Shown: positions 9,676-19,200, counted from the first letter of the stretch. The stretch: DNA of 47,500 bases from Symbiodinium natans (GCA_905221605.1 CAJNDS010000324.1:937701-985200), one strand, 5' to 3'. Notes: generated by a model not told the origin, from the letters alone. Translations and numbers: made by a program.

Positions 9676-9740
9676 GTTTAGGGTTTAGGGTTTAGGGTTT
9701 AGGGTTTAGGGTTTAGGGTTTAGGGTTTAGGGTTTAGGGT
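9676..9740. repeat. TTTAGGG array (9 units)
   Basis: Perfect heptamers start at the exon boundary itself. Confidence 0.95.
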
Positions 9741-9757
9741 TGTGAAAACCACTGGAG

Positions 9758-9818
9758 GCTGAGCTGAATGGGCGCTTGGGCCGCCTCGTTCGCCTGGTGC
9801 GCCAGTCAGCTACACATG
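9758..9818 (+). CDS. Candidate exon, 'LNGRLGRLVR' module part 2
   Basis: After CACTGGAG, AELNGRLGRLVRLVRQSATH is read in phase 0, followed by a GTTTAC donor with 1 nt trailing. It fits behind the exon at 8560. The 9819-10500 stretch after it contains an open frame rich in hydrophobic residues but no convincing exon, and then degenerate CCCTAAA repeats. Confidence 0.55.
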
Positions 9819-10502
9819 GTTTACGCTTTGCGGGGTGTTGGACCGTTAGGGCTTAGAGGGTTTGGGGTACAGCATGGGCCACCACGTGGACTTTACCCTT
9901 TTCTGATTCTATTGTGCTATCTCATGATGCTAAATTCAACGTTTTTAAGTATCACGCGGCCGCTTGACCTGGTTGGATATGCATATATGGTCACATCTCA
10001 AAATGATGGTCCCTTTCTGGTACCCCAATTTTTTTGTCTTGTCTGTGCGTTGAGGCTGGCTACCGGTCGATATTCATATGTCATATGTTTGTCGCAACCC
10101 ATGGGGCTGCTGACAAATAAGTCCGATCTTGGGCCTTCCCCACTCAAGCCCCTAAAACCCTAAACCCGAAGCCCTAAGGGTCTCAGGTGGTTTGTCACAA
10201 TCCCTTTTGACAGGCATTCTCGCCCCAAACGCCTGCAGGTAACAAGACTTCCCCAGGGATTGCTGGATGACCTGCCCCCTTTAAAAGCTCCTCTCCCACC
10301 CTATAACCCTTAAACATCATAACACGAAACCTTACAACCTAAACCCCTAAACCCTAGAACCCTTTAACCTTACAACCCCTAAGATTCTAAGCCCTACAAC
10401 CGTCTAAGCCCAAACCTTGTAGCTTAGAACCCCTAGACCCCGAAACCCTATAACCTTTATAACCCTACAGCCTTCCAAGCCCAAACCCTAAATCCTAAAC
10501 CC

Positions 10503-10577
10503 TAAACCCTAAACCCTAAACCCTAAACCCTAAACCCTAAACCCTAAACCCTAAACCCTAAACCCTAAACCCTAAAC
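10503..10577. repeat. CCCTAAA array (about 10 units)
   Basis: Perfect heptamers on the left of the exon at 10617. They are mirrored by the TTTAGGG array on its right. Confidence 0.95.
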
Positions 10578-10616
10578 CTTCTAAGCCCAAACCCTAAGCC
10601 CGAAACCCTCTTGAAG

Positions 10617-10674
10617 GACACCTCCGTGGAGCCACACCGCTGGCTGGTGCGACTCCGGGGTGAAGAGGAGGCGG
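10617..10674 (+). CDS. Candidate exon between mirrored telomeric arrays
   Basis: DTSVEPHRWLVRLRGEEEA lies in phase 0 after CTCTTGAAG, with donor G^GTTTAG. The 'RW-V-RL-GEE' pattern suits the end of the LNG-type module started at 8560/9758, but an exon with a matching phase between 9818 and here is not identified. This is the cleanest example of exon flanks that are reverse complements of each other. Confidence 0.6.
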
Positions 10675-10675
10675 G

Positions 10676-10755
10676 TTTAGGGTTTAGGGTTTAGGGTTTA
10701 GGGTTTAGGGTTTAGGGTTTAGGGTTTAGGGTTTAGGGTTTAGGGTTTAGGGTTA
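10676..10755. repeat. TTTAGGG array (about 11 units)
   Basis: Begins at the donor of the preceding exon. The sequence 10756-11260 is degenerate TTTAGGG, then degenerate CCCTAAA, then TTTAGGG again, with no other gene seen. Confidence 0.95.
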
Positions 10756-11271
10756 GGGTGGTTTAGGGTTCAGGTTTAGGACTTTAGGGTTGCTGGTGGG
10801 GTTTATAAGATTTAGGGTTTGAATGGCCTAGGGGTTTAGGGCTTAAGAGTTTAGGGTTCTGGGTTTTGGGTGCGTAAGATTAGGGCTTGGGGGTTTTAGG
10901 GTTGAGCACTTGGGGTTTAAAGGACGTACAGTGTTCCATTCCTACCAATACCCTTCTTCCCAATGTTAGGCGTTGCGCCCCAAACCCTAAACCCTTATAA
11001 GGCCGATTTAAAGGGATCCTTTTGATTCCTTACACCCTCACAGCCCAAACCGCCCATGAAGTTGCTAAGCTCCAAGTTGCTAAACCCCAAAACCCAAGCC
11101 AGGAGTTGCCAAGCCCTAAGCCCCAAGCCCCACATCCTGAAACTCCATGGCCAAAAACTCCAAACACCAAGCCCAAACCACCATAGGCTTAGGGTTTAGG
11201 GTTTAGGGCTAAGGGCTTAGGGTTTAGGGTTTAGGGCACTCTGACACCTGGCTGAGTGCTTCGACCTGCAG

Positions 11272-11344
11272 CAGGTGGTCTTTCGGCTGCTACCGCAGCG
11301 CCTTCGACCATCGCCTCTTCCAAAGAAGAGGCTCCTTCTGAGTG
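11272..11344 (+). CDS. Candidate exon, Ala/Ser-rich linker
   Basis: TTCGACCTGCAG acceptor. With a 2-nt lead, matching the 1-nt tail of the exon ending at 10674, it reads GGLSAATAAPSTIASSKEEA then PSE. Donor G^GTTTAG. Two other frames are open, so the assignment rests on phase and composition. Confidence 0.45.
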
Positions 11345-11392
11345 GTTTAGGGTTGAGGGTTTAGGGTTTAGGGTTTAGGGTTTAGGGTTTAG

Positions 11393-11482
11393 GACACCAA
11401 GAGACATGGTATGTTCTACAAGATCTCTGCTGGGCACAATTCGGAGAGTTTCTTTGATTCCCGCACTGCCTATAGTATTTAA
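11393..11482 (+). CDS. Candidate terminal exon
   Basis: The acceptor is the telomeric unit itself (TTTAG^GACACC). In phase 0 the frame reads DTKRHGMFYKISAGHNSESF, then FDSRTAYSI and TAA. A frame with a 1-nt lead (TPRDMVCSTRSLLG...), which would follow the preceding exon's phase, is also open. The choice is unresolved. Confidence 0.4.
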   Translation, partial: DTKRHGMFYKISAGHNSESFFDSRTAYSI

Positions 11483-11578
11483 TTTAAAAAGCAGGGGGGG
11501 GGGGGGGGGGCAGTCGAAGGGGGCACCTCTGGTATATTAAGAAAGACCCGAAAGCCCTCAACTCCTACTGGTAGGACG

Positions 11579-11681
11579 GACCCAGAGTAAGCCCTTATTC
11601 CTTTTTTGGGGGTTTAGGTTCCCTTATAGGCCCATAGAAACCAAGAAGGGCACCCTTGTTATTCCTAGGTTACTCTGGGTC
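11579..11681. mobile_element. Foldback element, 12-bp perfect inverted repeats
   Basis: GACCCAGAGTAA (11579-11590) and TTACTCTGGGTC (11670-11681) are exact inverted repeats around a 79-bp interior rich in CCCTTATT/AAGGGCACCC. MITE-like and non-coding. Confidence 0.65.
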
Positions 11682-11941
11682 TAGACCCTGCAAAGCGGTT
11701 GGGATGGAAGTTTCTCAGGGAACTCCAAATCATTAACCTTAAAGTTTAGGCTCCCAAGCTTTAGCAGGTCACTCGAGGGTAGGGGTTTAGGGTTTAGGGT
11801 TCTTAGGTCACATGCCTCGAGCTTCTTAAAAAGAAGCCCGGAAGGGTACTTTTCCTAGGCGGATGTCTCTAAATCCATACTTACATCCTCGAACCGAAGC
11901 CTTAAACTCTAAATCTAACCCCCAAAGCACCTGTTTCGAAG

Positions 11942-11977
11942 CCTCCTGAGAAGGCCGGCGGCAGCGGTTGCTGCTGA
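11942..11977 (+). CDS. Candidate terminal exon ending in a double-Cys prenylation-like tail
   Basis: After TGTTTCGAAG the frame reads PPEKAGGSGCC and then TGA. A Gly/Ser-rich C-terminus ending in CC is the usual form of Rab GTPase tails, which are geranylgeranylated for membrane attachment. No Rab G-domain motif was found nearby, so this is only a suggestion from eleven residues. Confidence 0.35.
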   Translation, partial: PPEKAGGSGCC

Positions 11978-12310
11978 GGTGCCTGTCACGCATTCGAGCT
12001 TTTTGTTTTGATGCCCCCGTAGTGCAGAAGATTGCCCTGCGACCCAACTCTCTTCACACGTCCTACACGTAGGAGCCTGAATTTAGGACGACAATTCGCG
12101 CAAACTATATTCAGGGGCCTTTGCTAGGTTGGCATGATCTTTCGAAATCTCCTGCAACCCGCAAAGACCACCTAAGTCTCGGGACCCAGATACGCCTGCT
12201 TTGATTCTTAAGGGAAGGGAGTTCATGGGGGGTAGGGGTTTAGGGTTTATTGTTTAGGGGTTAGGGTTAAGGGTTTAGGGTCTAGGGTCTAGGGTCTAGG
12301 GTTCATGGGA

Positions 12311-12420
12311 GGCAGGTACCTGGGGAACCTTAGGGAAGCTTATGGAGACTGAGGGAGTCCTAGGGAGTATTAGGGAACCTTGGGTTATATACCCCTTTGA
12401 ACGCCCCTCCCTTAAGAACC
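12311..12420. repeat. Dispersed repeat copy 1 (GGTACCTAGGGAAC element)
   Basis: GGTACCTGGGGAACCTTAGG, then AAGCT, GGGAGT and AGGGAACCTTGGGTT, ending near CTTAAGAACC. The same order recurs at 21448-21552, with many identical blocks. Non-coding. Confidence 0.65.
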
Positions 12421-12726
12421 CTGCAACTGATGTTACAGGAGTCTACATGCATGCTTCCTGACATCCTCCCCTGCTAAAACCTACATAGATACACAGGAAC
12501 TACCCAGTATGCCTAATTATCCTTAACCAAAAAACCCCTCATGCGAGTGGTCTGATACGGCTAGGTTCTTAGTAGCTGAGTAGGTAACCTTTAACCTTCT
12601 GGGGCTGGGGTATATATAATCCTACCATAATTGAAAGGTAAACCGCCCCAGGGTACTCAGCAACTAGGCGTCGGCCCTCTCCCTCCACTAAACCCTCAAT
12701 CCCTGGACCCGAAGCCCTATCAATAG

Positions 12727-12824
12727 GTCGTTGGACCGAGGAGCCGGGAAAGCCAGACGCGGTGCCCACACCTGGCTTACACGAGGAGGACGCAGAAGAA
12801 GAGGCGGGGGTTGAGCTCAACTAG
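12727..12824 (+). CDS. Candidate terminal exon, acidic tail
   Basis: CTATCAATAG acceptor, 2-nt lead, then 31 codons to TAG: RWTEEPGKPDAVPTPGLHEE, then DAEEEAGVELN. Strong coding composition. It resembles the Glu-rich exon that follows, suggesting a local duplication or alternative ends. Function unknown. Confidence 0.6.
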
Positions 12825-12882
12825 CGCCTTAGGAGGACAGGAGGCTGCGCACGTGTTCCGTTTTTTTAGCAGTGTAGTTTAG

Positions 12883-13023
12883 GGCACCAAGTTAGAGCCC
12901 ACAACGCAGATCAACCCACAAGAGGCGGAGGAGGAAGAGGCAGAAGAAGAGGAGGAGGCGGAGGAGGCGCAGGAGGCGGGAAGTGGTCTTAAGGGTATCA
13001 AGATGACATCCCGTAACATGTAG
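12883..13023 (+). CDS. Candidate terminal exon, Glu-rich
   Basis: The acceptor is TTTAG^GG. Forty-six codons in phase 0 to TAG read GTKLEPTTQINPQEAEEEEA, a Glu/Ala stretch, then GSGLKGIKMTSRNM. The GAGGAGGAAGAG run is purine-rich but interrupted, so it is not a pure microsatellite. The 13024-13430 stretch shows no gene; a minus-strand frame there has no splice context. Confidence 0.55.
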   Translation, partial: GTKLEPTTQINPQEAEEEEAEEEEEAEEAQEAGSGLKGIKMTSRNM

Positions 13024-13431
13024 CACTGGTCTCCCGTAATGTGAAGACCGCCTGCCTGTTCCTAATACCTAAGGGCTCCTGGTAATATTGGTTGAGGCTT
13101 CGGGTTTAGGGTTCAGAACTTGGGACTATACATGTCGGGTTTAGGGCCAACCTGCTGTGCTAAAGGGCCTGGTATACCAAGCATGGGAGAGTTGATGAGG
13201 CCTATAACGCATGAGGCCAAACAATGACCCTCGTTATCCGGGATAGTTTTTGATAAGAATGATATTGCCACATGCGCATCGTCTTCTCTCGACAGGATTG
13301 GAGCCCTAAATGCTAGACGCCCCAGAATCACTTCAGAACTCTCGTTGGGTTCAGGAGTAAACCCGTAAACCCCAAACCCTAAACCCTAAACCCTACACCC
13401 TAAACCCTAAACCCCGAGCCTGAATGAAAAC

Positions 13432-13516
13432 CCTCCTCTCTACGCCGCGGCATCGCTGAGGTCGCGCCCACGCTCCCGGATTCACTCTGAGCCCTGCCAT
13501 AGACCTTTGTGGGCAG
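13432..13516 (-). CDS. Candidate minus-strand exon
   Basis: On the minus strand CCCCTTTAAG precedes LPTKVYGRAQSESGSVGATS and then AMPRRREEG, ending at a GTTTTC donor. The plus strand here has stops in most frames, which favours the minus strand. The flanks are CCCTAAA and TTTAGGG. Confidence 0.45.
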
Positions 13517-14178
13517 CTTAAAGGGGTCCAGGGTTTAGGGTTTAGGGTTTAGGGTTTAGGGTGTAGGGTTTAGGATTTTGGGTTTTGGGTTTAGAGTTTA
13601 GGTTTGCCACCGACTTCGAGTTGGTCTATATGCAGTGAATTTAACTCATTGCTGTAAGCTTGTTCGCCCTGTACTCCGAAGAGGGTTTGGGGTGTAGGGT
13701 TGATTCATGTTGAGGGTCTTTCGGGCCCTTGGCAACTTGGAAATTCTAAACATGTTCCTGGAAATGCTCCTCCTGTAATCAAGTAACAGACCCCTGAACG
13801 TTGGAATGTCCAAACAGTAGGGAGTTCCCCTAGCAGGAACCCCCACCCAAAAAAGAAAGTCAAAACAGAGTAAAAGAAACAATAAGAAAAAGGTTCCCGG
13901 AATTTTCGGAACCCCTTCAATCTAGGCGACACCGTAGAACTTTTTATCCTTGCGCCGCCAGGGAGAAACTTCAGGCTTTATGGGGATTGGGGTTTTTTGC
14001 GGTTTGAGGAGTACTGCATCGGCTTTTGGATTTGCTATACGATTTGGGGTTTATAGGTTTTTGCGTTTGAGATTTGCAGGGTCCGGGGTTCGGGGTTGAT
14101 TCGGTTTCGGGTCTAGTGTGTATAGGTTGTGGCTTTTAGGGCAACCCACAACCCCGAAAACCCTAAACAAAGCCCTAG

Positions 14179-14266
14179 GCACCTTGTCAGGGAATGCTTG
14201 CGAAGGCTGATGCAAGCTCTGTTCGGTAGCACGCACATCCACACCAGAACATCCTGGCGCGAAGAG
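14179..14266 (+). CDS. Candidate exon, basic helical peptide
   Basis: AAAGCCCTAG acceptor, 1-nt lead and 29 codons: HLVRECLRRLMQALFGSTHI, then HTRTSWREE, and a GTATAG donor. Coding-like on the plus strand. The minus-strand frame across it is probably its shadow. Confidence 0.55.
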
Positions 14267-14339
14267 GTATAGAGCGATCAAGGTCCCTGAGCTCTAGATT
14301 CTGCACCCTGAACCGGAATCTCAAACCCTAAGCCCCAAA

Positions 14340-14475
14340 CCCTAGACCCTAAACCCTAAGCCCCAAACCCTAAACCCTAAACCCTAAACCCTAAACCCTA
14401 AACCCTAAACCCTAAACCCTAAACCCTAAACCCTAAACCCTAAACCCTAAACCTAAACCCTAAACCCTAAACCCA
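14340..14475. repeat. CCCTAAA array (about 17 units)
   Basis: Near-perfect heptamers ending at the acceptor of the following exon. Confidence 0.95.
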
Positions 14476-14476
14476 G

Positions 14477-14597
14477 AGTTGATGCAAAACACGTCGGCTC
14501 TACGGTGCTTGGCTGCCCCAAGCTGCGAATTCGCCGCCCCGTGGCGGCTTCGCTGCTCATCGGGTTTCTGGGAGGCCCAGTAGTCCCCTTACTGAGG
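14477..14597 (+). CDS. Candidate exon with hydrophobic segment
   Basis: The array ends in AACCCAG, then a 1-nt lead and 40 codons: VDAKHVGSTVLGCPKLRIRR, then PVAASLLIGFLGGPVVPLLR. Donor G^GTTTAG. The second half could be a membrane helix (about 18 hydrophobic residues). Product not recognised. Confidence 0.55.
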
Positions 14598-14822
14598 GTT
14601 TAGGGTTTAGGGTTTAGGGCTCAGGGTTTAGGGTTTAGGGTTAGGGTTTAGTGTCTAGGGTTTAGGGTGTAGGGCGTAGGGTGTACTAGGATGCCCAAGT
14701 CGCACCCATATTCCCTTTGCTTGGGGGGTTATGGGAAACCGCTGTCACGTTCAACACATTAGGCGCAATCATGCCTCTCCTGGGCTACTGGGCAACCCGA
14801 AACCCTCCTTGGAAGCTCTTTC

Positions 14823-14906
14823 GACTTAGTAAGTATATGGTTGGTACGTTGGGTTATGGGGATTTTTAAAAGGTTTCTAGGGCATACTAAGTAGACTTAC
14901 TAAGTC
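14823..14906. mobile_element. Foldback element, GACTTAGTAAGT ends
   Basis: GACTTAGTAAGT at 14823 and ACTTACTAAGTC ending at 14906 are exact inverted repeats. A solo copy, GACTTAGTAAGTC, lies at 15362 and both left flanks share TTGGAAGC. The 14907-15130 stretch has open but undecided frames. Confidence 0.6.
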
Positions 14907-15230
14907 AAAAAGGGCTCCCAGCTAGGTTACCGGGGCAACCTCGGGTTTATCTTCCATTGCACCAAAGACGTGCAAAGGCCTCGAACCCTCATCGGCTATG
15001 CAACCGAGCTCCTCTGCACAGATGCCCTCAAAACCTAGGAAGCCCACATGAACTTACAGGTTCAGAGGTACTTATAGCCCCAATTATAACCGTACCTGTG
15101 AGCCCCTAAGTCCCCTAGGTAGGTTTCAGGTAGACTTGAAAGTGGGTGAGAAGTACCTGAAGCTCCAAGCAATAGCTAGGGTTTTGGGAAATTGCCTCCT
15201 AATTTGGATAAACCCTGATGTCATCCAGAG

Positions 15231-15310
15231 GGCTCGGTTCATCGTGCGAAAAAGGGTTCGCGGAAGCTGCCAACGAACGTGTGAACCACCGGCTGGCCTT
15301 CAGGAACTGG
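15231..15310 (+). CDS. Candidate exon
   Basis: After TCATCCAGAG a 2-nt lead opens 26 codons: LGSSCEKGFAEAANERVNHR, then LAFRNW, ending at a GTTTGC donor. An overlapping 75-codon frame (start near 15136) is also open, but its composition is less regular. Confidence 0.5.
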
Positions 15311-15516
15311 GTTTGCGGATGGTGATAAAACCGTTCCAAGATCCTACTTGGAAGCACTTCTGACTTAGTAAGTCTTCTCAGGATCCCCTAGAAACCCTCT
15401 AATCATCTCCGCAACTCCGCTTACCCTAGTTACGACGTCGAGAGAGCTTGCAAGTACCCCCCCCCCTCTCCCCAAACATTAAGGGTTCAGGCTCTAACTT
15501 CGTAGTGCCGCCTTGC

Positions 15517-15640
15517 CCTAAACCCTAAACCCTAAACCCTAAACCCTAAACCCTAAACCCTAAACCCTAAACCCTAAACCCTAAACCCTAAACCCTAAAC
15601 CCTAAACCCTAAACCCTAAACCCTAAACCCTAAACCCTGA
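15517..15640. repeat. CCCTAAA array (about 17 units)
   Basis: Perfect heptamers. Just after it (15641-15662) a short DMLEKLVC frame is open on the plus strand and a 22-nt segment on the minus strand. Neither can be decided. Confidence 0.95.
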
Positions 15641-15968
15641 CATGCTGGAGAAGTTAGTCTGCAGGTCGGTTGAGTCTGGGGTTTGGTCTTCCACCCTTAA
15701 CCTAGGGTTGAGGGGTTCCACCCTATTCGGGTTGAGGATTTAGGGTTTCGGGTTTAGGGTTTAGGATTTAGGGTTGAGGGTTTCAGGCCCATGAACCTCC
15801 TAAATACTCCCTTGCAGTCTACGTAAGCTTCTCGAGCCAGTGTGTACTGTTTCAGATGTACCTGGGGGTTTGGGGTATAAGGTTGAGGTGTTTTTAGGAT
15901 TTCTGGTTTGGGATTGAGGGTTTTTGCCGAACCCCTCAACCCTCAAATCTTCATGCCCTGTTCTGCAG

Positions 15969-16121
15969 ATCCCTCTTGCATTGTCAAGACTGCATCATGT
16001 GCCGACCAGTTTCTGCAGGGAGCGGGTCATTGACAGCCAAGAGGGCCTGTCTGTACAGTTAGTCCAGGCACGCGCCCAAAAAGTTCTGGGGGAAATCCCA
16101 TGGCTCAGGCATCCAGAATAA
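15969..16121 (+). CDS. Candidate terminal exon, 50 codons
   Basis: CCCTGTTCTGCAG is a good acceptor. In phase 0 the frame reads IPLALSRLHHVPTSFCRERV and ends ...KVLGEIPWLRHPE then TAA. The composition is coding-like and amphipathic. Family unknown. Confidence 0.6.
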   Translation: MPLALSRLHHVPTSFCRERVIDSQEGLSVQLVQARAQKVLGEIPWLRHPE

Positions 16122-16226
16122 CTAGATCAGATCTCCCAGTGAGCCCTCTTCCGTTTTTTTTTTGTTTATTTTTATTTTCTTTTTTTTTTTTTTTGGGGGG
16201 GGGGGGGGCGCCTAGCTTCATGATAA

Positions 16227-16303
16227 GACCACCCAATACTAAAAGAAGAAGATACCTTCATTTCAGACCACCCAATACTAAAAAAAGAAGATATCTTCAT
16301 TTC
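16227..16303. repeat. Tandem duplication of a 38-39 bp unit
   Basis: GACCACCCAATACTAAAA then AAGAAGATANCTTCATTTC occurs twice in a row with three or four differences. The second copy contains the palindrome GAAGATATCTTC. Confidence 0.85.
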
Positions 16304-16451
16304 CTAGGCCTCCGGGCATCCTAGACGAAGTCACCTGGCTGACCCAAGGGAGGGGTGCTGATGCGGTTTAGGGTTTCGGGGGGGGAATTTCCTTGGGTTT
16401 AGGGTTTAGGGTTTAGGGTTTAGGGTTTAGGGTTTAGGGTTTAGGGTTTAG

Positions 16452-16552
16452 GGCATACCCCTTCAACTACGAGGTGTGCGGTTGGTACACTGCCAGCTGC
16501 TACCCTTCTCCTGCCCTAGAAAACTACCTCTGTATCCGGTGCTGGGCTGAGG
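16452..16552 (+). CDS. Candidate exon, Cys/Tyr-rich
   Basis: TTTAG^GG acceptor, 1-nt lead and 33 codons: AYPFNYEVCGWYTASCYPSP, then ALENYLCIRCWAE, and donor G^GTTTAG with 1 nt trailing. Both boundaries use telomeric units. It joins in phase to the exon at 16668 across a 115-bp intron made almost entirely of TTTAGGG variants. Confidence 0.6.
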
Positions 16553-16667
16553 GTTTAGGATTTAGGGTTTACAGGGTTTAGGGGTTTATAGGGTTTAGGG
16601 CCTAGGGTTATTTAGGATTTCGGGTTTAGGGTTATTAGGGTTTAGGATTTCGGGTTTAGGGTTGAAG

Positions 16668-16772
16668 GAGGCTCCCTGAACTTTTTGGGCATCTCATCGC
16701 GGGATGCGACAGGACACGCACAGGTCGCAAAAGGGGCATCCGGAGCTGCTGTGGTCCATAATTCTAGGAGCC
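16668..16772 (+). CDS. Candidate exon continuing 16452
   Basis: GTTGAAG acceptor, 2-nt lead, then GSLNFLGISSRDATGHAQVA, KGASGAAVVHNSRS and 1 nt trailing before C^GTTTAG. The phase matches the upstream exon, and the next candidate at 16877 has the 2-nt lead required. An alternative frame (LPELFGHLIAGCDRTR) is also open. Confidence 0.5.
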
Positions 16773-16776
16773 GTTT

Positions 16777-16876
16777 AGGGTTCAGGGTTTAGGGTTTAGG
16801 GTTTAGGGTTTAGGGTTTAGGGTTTAGGGTTTAGGGTTTAGGGTTTAGGGTTTAGGGTTTAGGGTTTAGGGTTTAG
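16777..16876. repeat. TTTAGGG array (about 14 units)
   Basis: Fills the whole interval between two phase-compatible exons, so it would be an intron made of telomere repeat. Confidence 0.95.
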
Positions 16877-16950
16877 GGCTTGGGTTGTGCGGGGTTTTGC
16901 TGGAGATTGAAGTCTACACCCCCTTGAACTGTAACCCCAACAGGATCTAG
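16877..16950 (+). CDS. Candidate exon continuing 16668
   Basis: TTTAG^GG acceptor with the 2-nt lead required by the upstream exon, then LGLCGVLLEIEVYTPLNCNP, NRI and TAG. It may instead leave at the GA-type donor CAG^GATCTAG. The minus strand is also open across the region, which lowers certainty. Confidence 0.4.
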
Positions 16951-17102
16951 AACCCTCCTCGACAAACAAAAAAATTGTACCCTGGACTATTGATGTGTGC
17001 ACTTGTAGCTGAATTTCTAGTTCTTGACAGGGATTTCGGGACCCCAAGCCCCAGACCCTAAACCCAGATAACCCTAAACCCTAAACCCTGAAGACAAGAG
17101 AA

Positions 17103-17192
17103 TATATACATATCTATCTATATATATATATATGTAATATATATATATATATATATATATATTAAATGTGTAATATATATATATATATATAG
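17103..17192. repeat. TA microsatellite
   Basis: Interrupted (TA)n runs with TATCTATC and TTAAATG interruptions. Confidence 0.95.
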
Positions 17193-17195
17193 AAT

Positions 17196-17286
17196 CCCTA
17201 GGAGGGGATTTACTGTCTGGATCCTCCCCGGGCTCTGGGCCGAGGCTTTCATAACCTCTACGCAGCCCCACCAGCGGCCCCGCGGC
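17196..17286 (-). CDS. Candidate minus-strand exon, Pro/Asp-rich
   Basis: On the minus strand GTTTAAAAG precedes AAGPLVGLRRGYESLGPEPG and EDPDSKSPPRD, running to the TA tract. The plus strand also has open frames (EGIYCLDPPRALGRG...). Strand preference rests on composition only. Confidence 0.35.
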
Positions 17287-17535
17287 CTTTTAAACCCCTA
17301 GGCCTGCACTCCCTGAGAAGCTGGAGTGCAAAAAACCCTAAACCCTGAACCCGAAAGCCTAAACCCGAAACCCTAAACCCCAAACCCTAACCCCTAACCC
17401 CTAACCCCTCAACTCGAGAACCTTGGACCACAAGAACCATGCAAACCCAGGCTCCGATTCTTGCAGCAAAACTTTCCTCAACCCTAAACCCCCCCTAAAC
17501 CGCCCTTCTAAAACCCTAAGCCTTTTTCAGCCACA

Positions 17536-17656
17536 CCCCCCTCCCCCTAAACCCCTAAACCCCTAAACCCCTAAACCCCTAAACCCCTAAAACCCTAAAC
17601 CCCCAAACCCCTAAACCCCTAAACCCCTAAAACCCCCTAAGCCCCCCCCCCCCCCC
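17536..17656. repeat. CCCCTAAA octamer array and C run
   Basis: About 13 units of the octamer variant CCCCTAAA, then a run of about 14 C. It lies directly upstream of the first secure APC1-like exon. Confidence 0.95.
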
Positions 17657-17699
17657 TAACCCCCCCCTCACACCCTCCCCAAAAAAAACCCTGCGCCAG

Positions 17700-17798
17700 G
17701 CTTCGCCTTGGGCTGCGTGTGCCTGGGCCACGGCAGCGACGTTCCAGGCTTAGCCGACCTACAGCGCCTCGGCCGCCGAAGTCTGGAAGTCCGGGGAG
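17700..17798 (+). CDS. APC1: APC1-like exon: PC-repeat segment 'GHGSDVPGLADL'
   Basis: Two-nt lead, 32 codons (FALGCVCLGHGSDVPGLADL, then QRLGRRSLEVRG), 1 nt trailing and donor GTAAAC; acceptor GCGCCAG. In APC1, the large scaffold of the anaphase-promoting complex, one proteasome/cyclosome repeat reads 'ALG-VCLGHGS...G-SDL', and this matches closely. The ubiquitin ligase APC/C acts in the nucleus on cyclins and securin. This is the first of about twenty micro-exons that follow APC1 order along the plus strand to 39.6 kb. Upstream APC1 exons were not recognised. Confidence 0.75.
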
Positions 17799-18064
17799 GT
17801 AAACACTACGAAAGCTGTGTCCATATGCATACGTAGATGCATACATGTATAATATGCATATATATATATATATGTATATGTTCGATACAATGTCTTTGGG
17901 GGGTTCGGTTATTATAGATACAAAAGCACAATGGTATTCAGAAGAACAAAAGTCAGATTCCGAATCAGAATGTTCGCAGCGATCGCAATAGTACTTATGT
18001 ATGTGCACCGGGGGCTTTGTGATTGTGGGGGCCTGGGATGTTGACTCACTGTGCTCTTTCGCAG

Positions 18065-18132
18065 GGAGCATGTGCCATAAGAGCCATGGTTTTGGGAGCT
18101 TCGAGCTTGTATGCGAACCGCGAACCCCCTAA
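18065..18132 (+). CDS. Candidate exon after strong acceptor
   Basis: GTGCTCTTTCGCAG is a strong acceptor. With a 2-nt lead, matching the 1-nt tail of the exon at 17700, it reads SMCHKSHGFGSFELVCEPRT then P and TAA. A second frame stays open to 18367 (114 codons overall). If spliced to the APC1 chain the TAA would be premature, so it may be an alternative end or part of another transcript. Confidence 0.4.
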
Positions 18133-18484
18133 ATGTACAATTCGAGGTTGGAGACTTGGCTACTGCGCCCGGGTCCCAGAATTCATGCCTCTTGCAATAA
18201 ACGAGCTTGGGGAGGGAAACCTCCCCTTTCCCCTCCCCCAACACCCCCCCAAAACCTCACAAGGGCCCCTTTTGGGGAAGTGGGTGGGGCCCTTCTCCGT
18301 ACCAACCTTCGTATGGTTAGGCTTTCAGATGTTGTGCAAGCATGAATGGTTGCGGCACAGTTGGTAGTTTGCGGCCTCTTGGGTCGCTCACTAATGCCTG
18401 CCTGCGCGTGCGCCTTTTCAGTTTCTAAACCGGAAGCCCTAAGCCCTAAACCTAAGCCCTAGACGAAGACCCCCGATTTCGAAG

Positions 18485-18609
18485 TGCCTCAGAATGTGGA
18501 AGGCAGAGCGTCGCGCTTTCAGTCAACCCCACCCGTGCCCTTTATGAGGCTACATCCACGGTGGGGCCGAGATGCCATTGCCAGGCGGAGACACGCCATT
18601 CATATAGGG
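18485..18609 (+). CDS. Candidate exon, basic
   Basis: ATTTCGAAG acceptor, 2-nt lead, then PQNVEGRASRFQSTPPVPFM, RLHPRWGRDAIARRRHAIHI and a GTCGCA donor-like site. The frame stays open to 18669. The following 18610-19070 is unique sequence with short hairpins (CCTGCC...GGCAGG) and no gene seen. Confidence 0.45.
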
Positions 18610-19081
18610 GTCGCAAGAATTACTCTAATAGTATTCCCTTATGGTCCCTTTATCAATATACTATTGTAACCCCCAAAACCCGATTCTAATTCTTAAGGCC
18701 CCTATATTAGGGAATTGAGGTTACCTGCCTTGTTGGGCAGGCCCTTGGGATATGCCATATTTGCCCTCATTGGGTTGGAGGGCCAGCCCAGTATATCTCC
18801 CATGTCTCCACTGTATGTACTCCTTAGCTCCTAGTAGCGATTCGGGAAGTGGAAACTCTACATCCCCTTCAGAACCTTGAGAATTTTGCCAGGGTACACG
18901 ATTTTCCCTACTTCCCTACGGCGTGCCAGCTTTGAGGGATTCGTGCCGTGAGAGAAACTGAAGGTTTTGGGTTGAGGGTGGTTTGGTAGTTCGAGGGTTG
19001 GGGATCTATGAGTGGTAGCGCTCCTTACCCCCGAAGCTTAGCAATCACTTATATCCTCGGTTTAGAGGGTTTAGGGTTTAG

Positions 19082-19200
19082 GGTTTATGGTGCCTACGCT
19101 TCATCGGTTTGAGGGCTGGAAGCCACAGAAGACTGCCAGGTGCTGCCAACCGCGAGATGAAGAGGTCCGGGCAGGACTGCTGACTTCCGACTTGCTCGGC
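19082..19200 (+). CDS. Candidate exon
   Basis: Acceptor TTTAG^GG, 2-nt lead, 39 codons: FMVPTLHRFEGWKPQKTARC, then CQPRDEEVRAGLLTSDLLG, and donor GTAGGG. The in-frame ATG near the start could also make it a first coding exon preceded by repeat. Convincing composition, family unknown. Confidence 0.6.
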
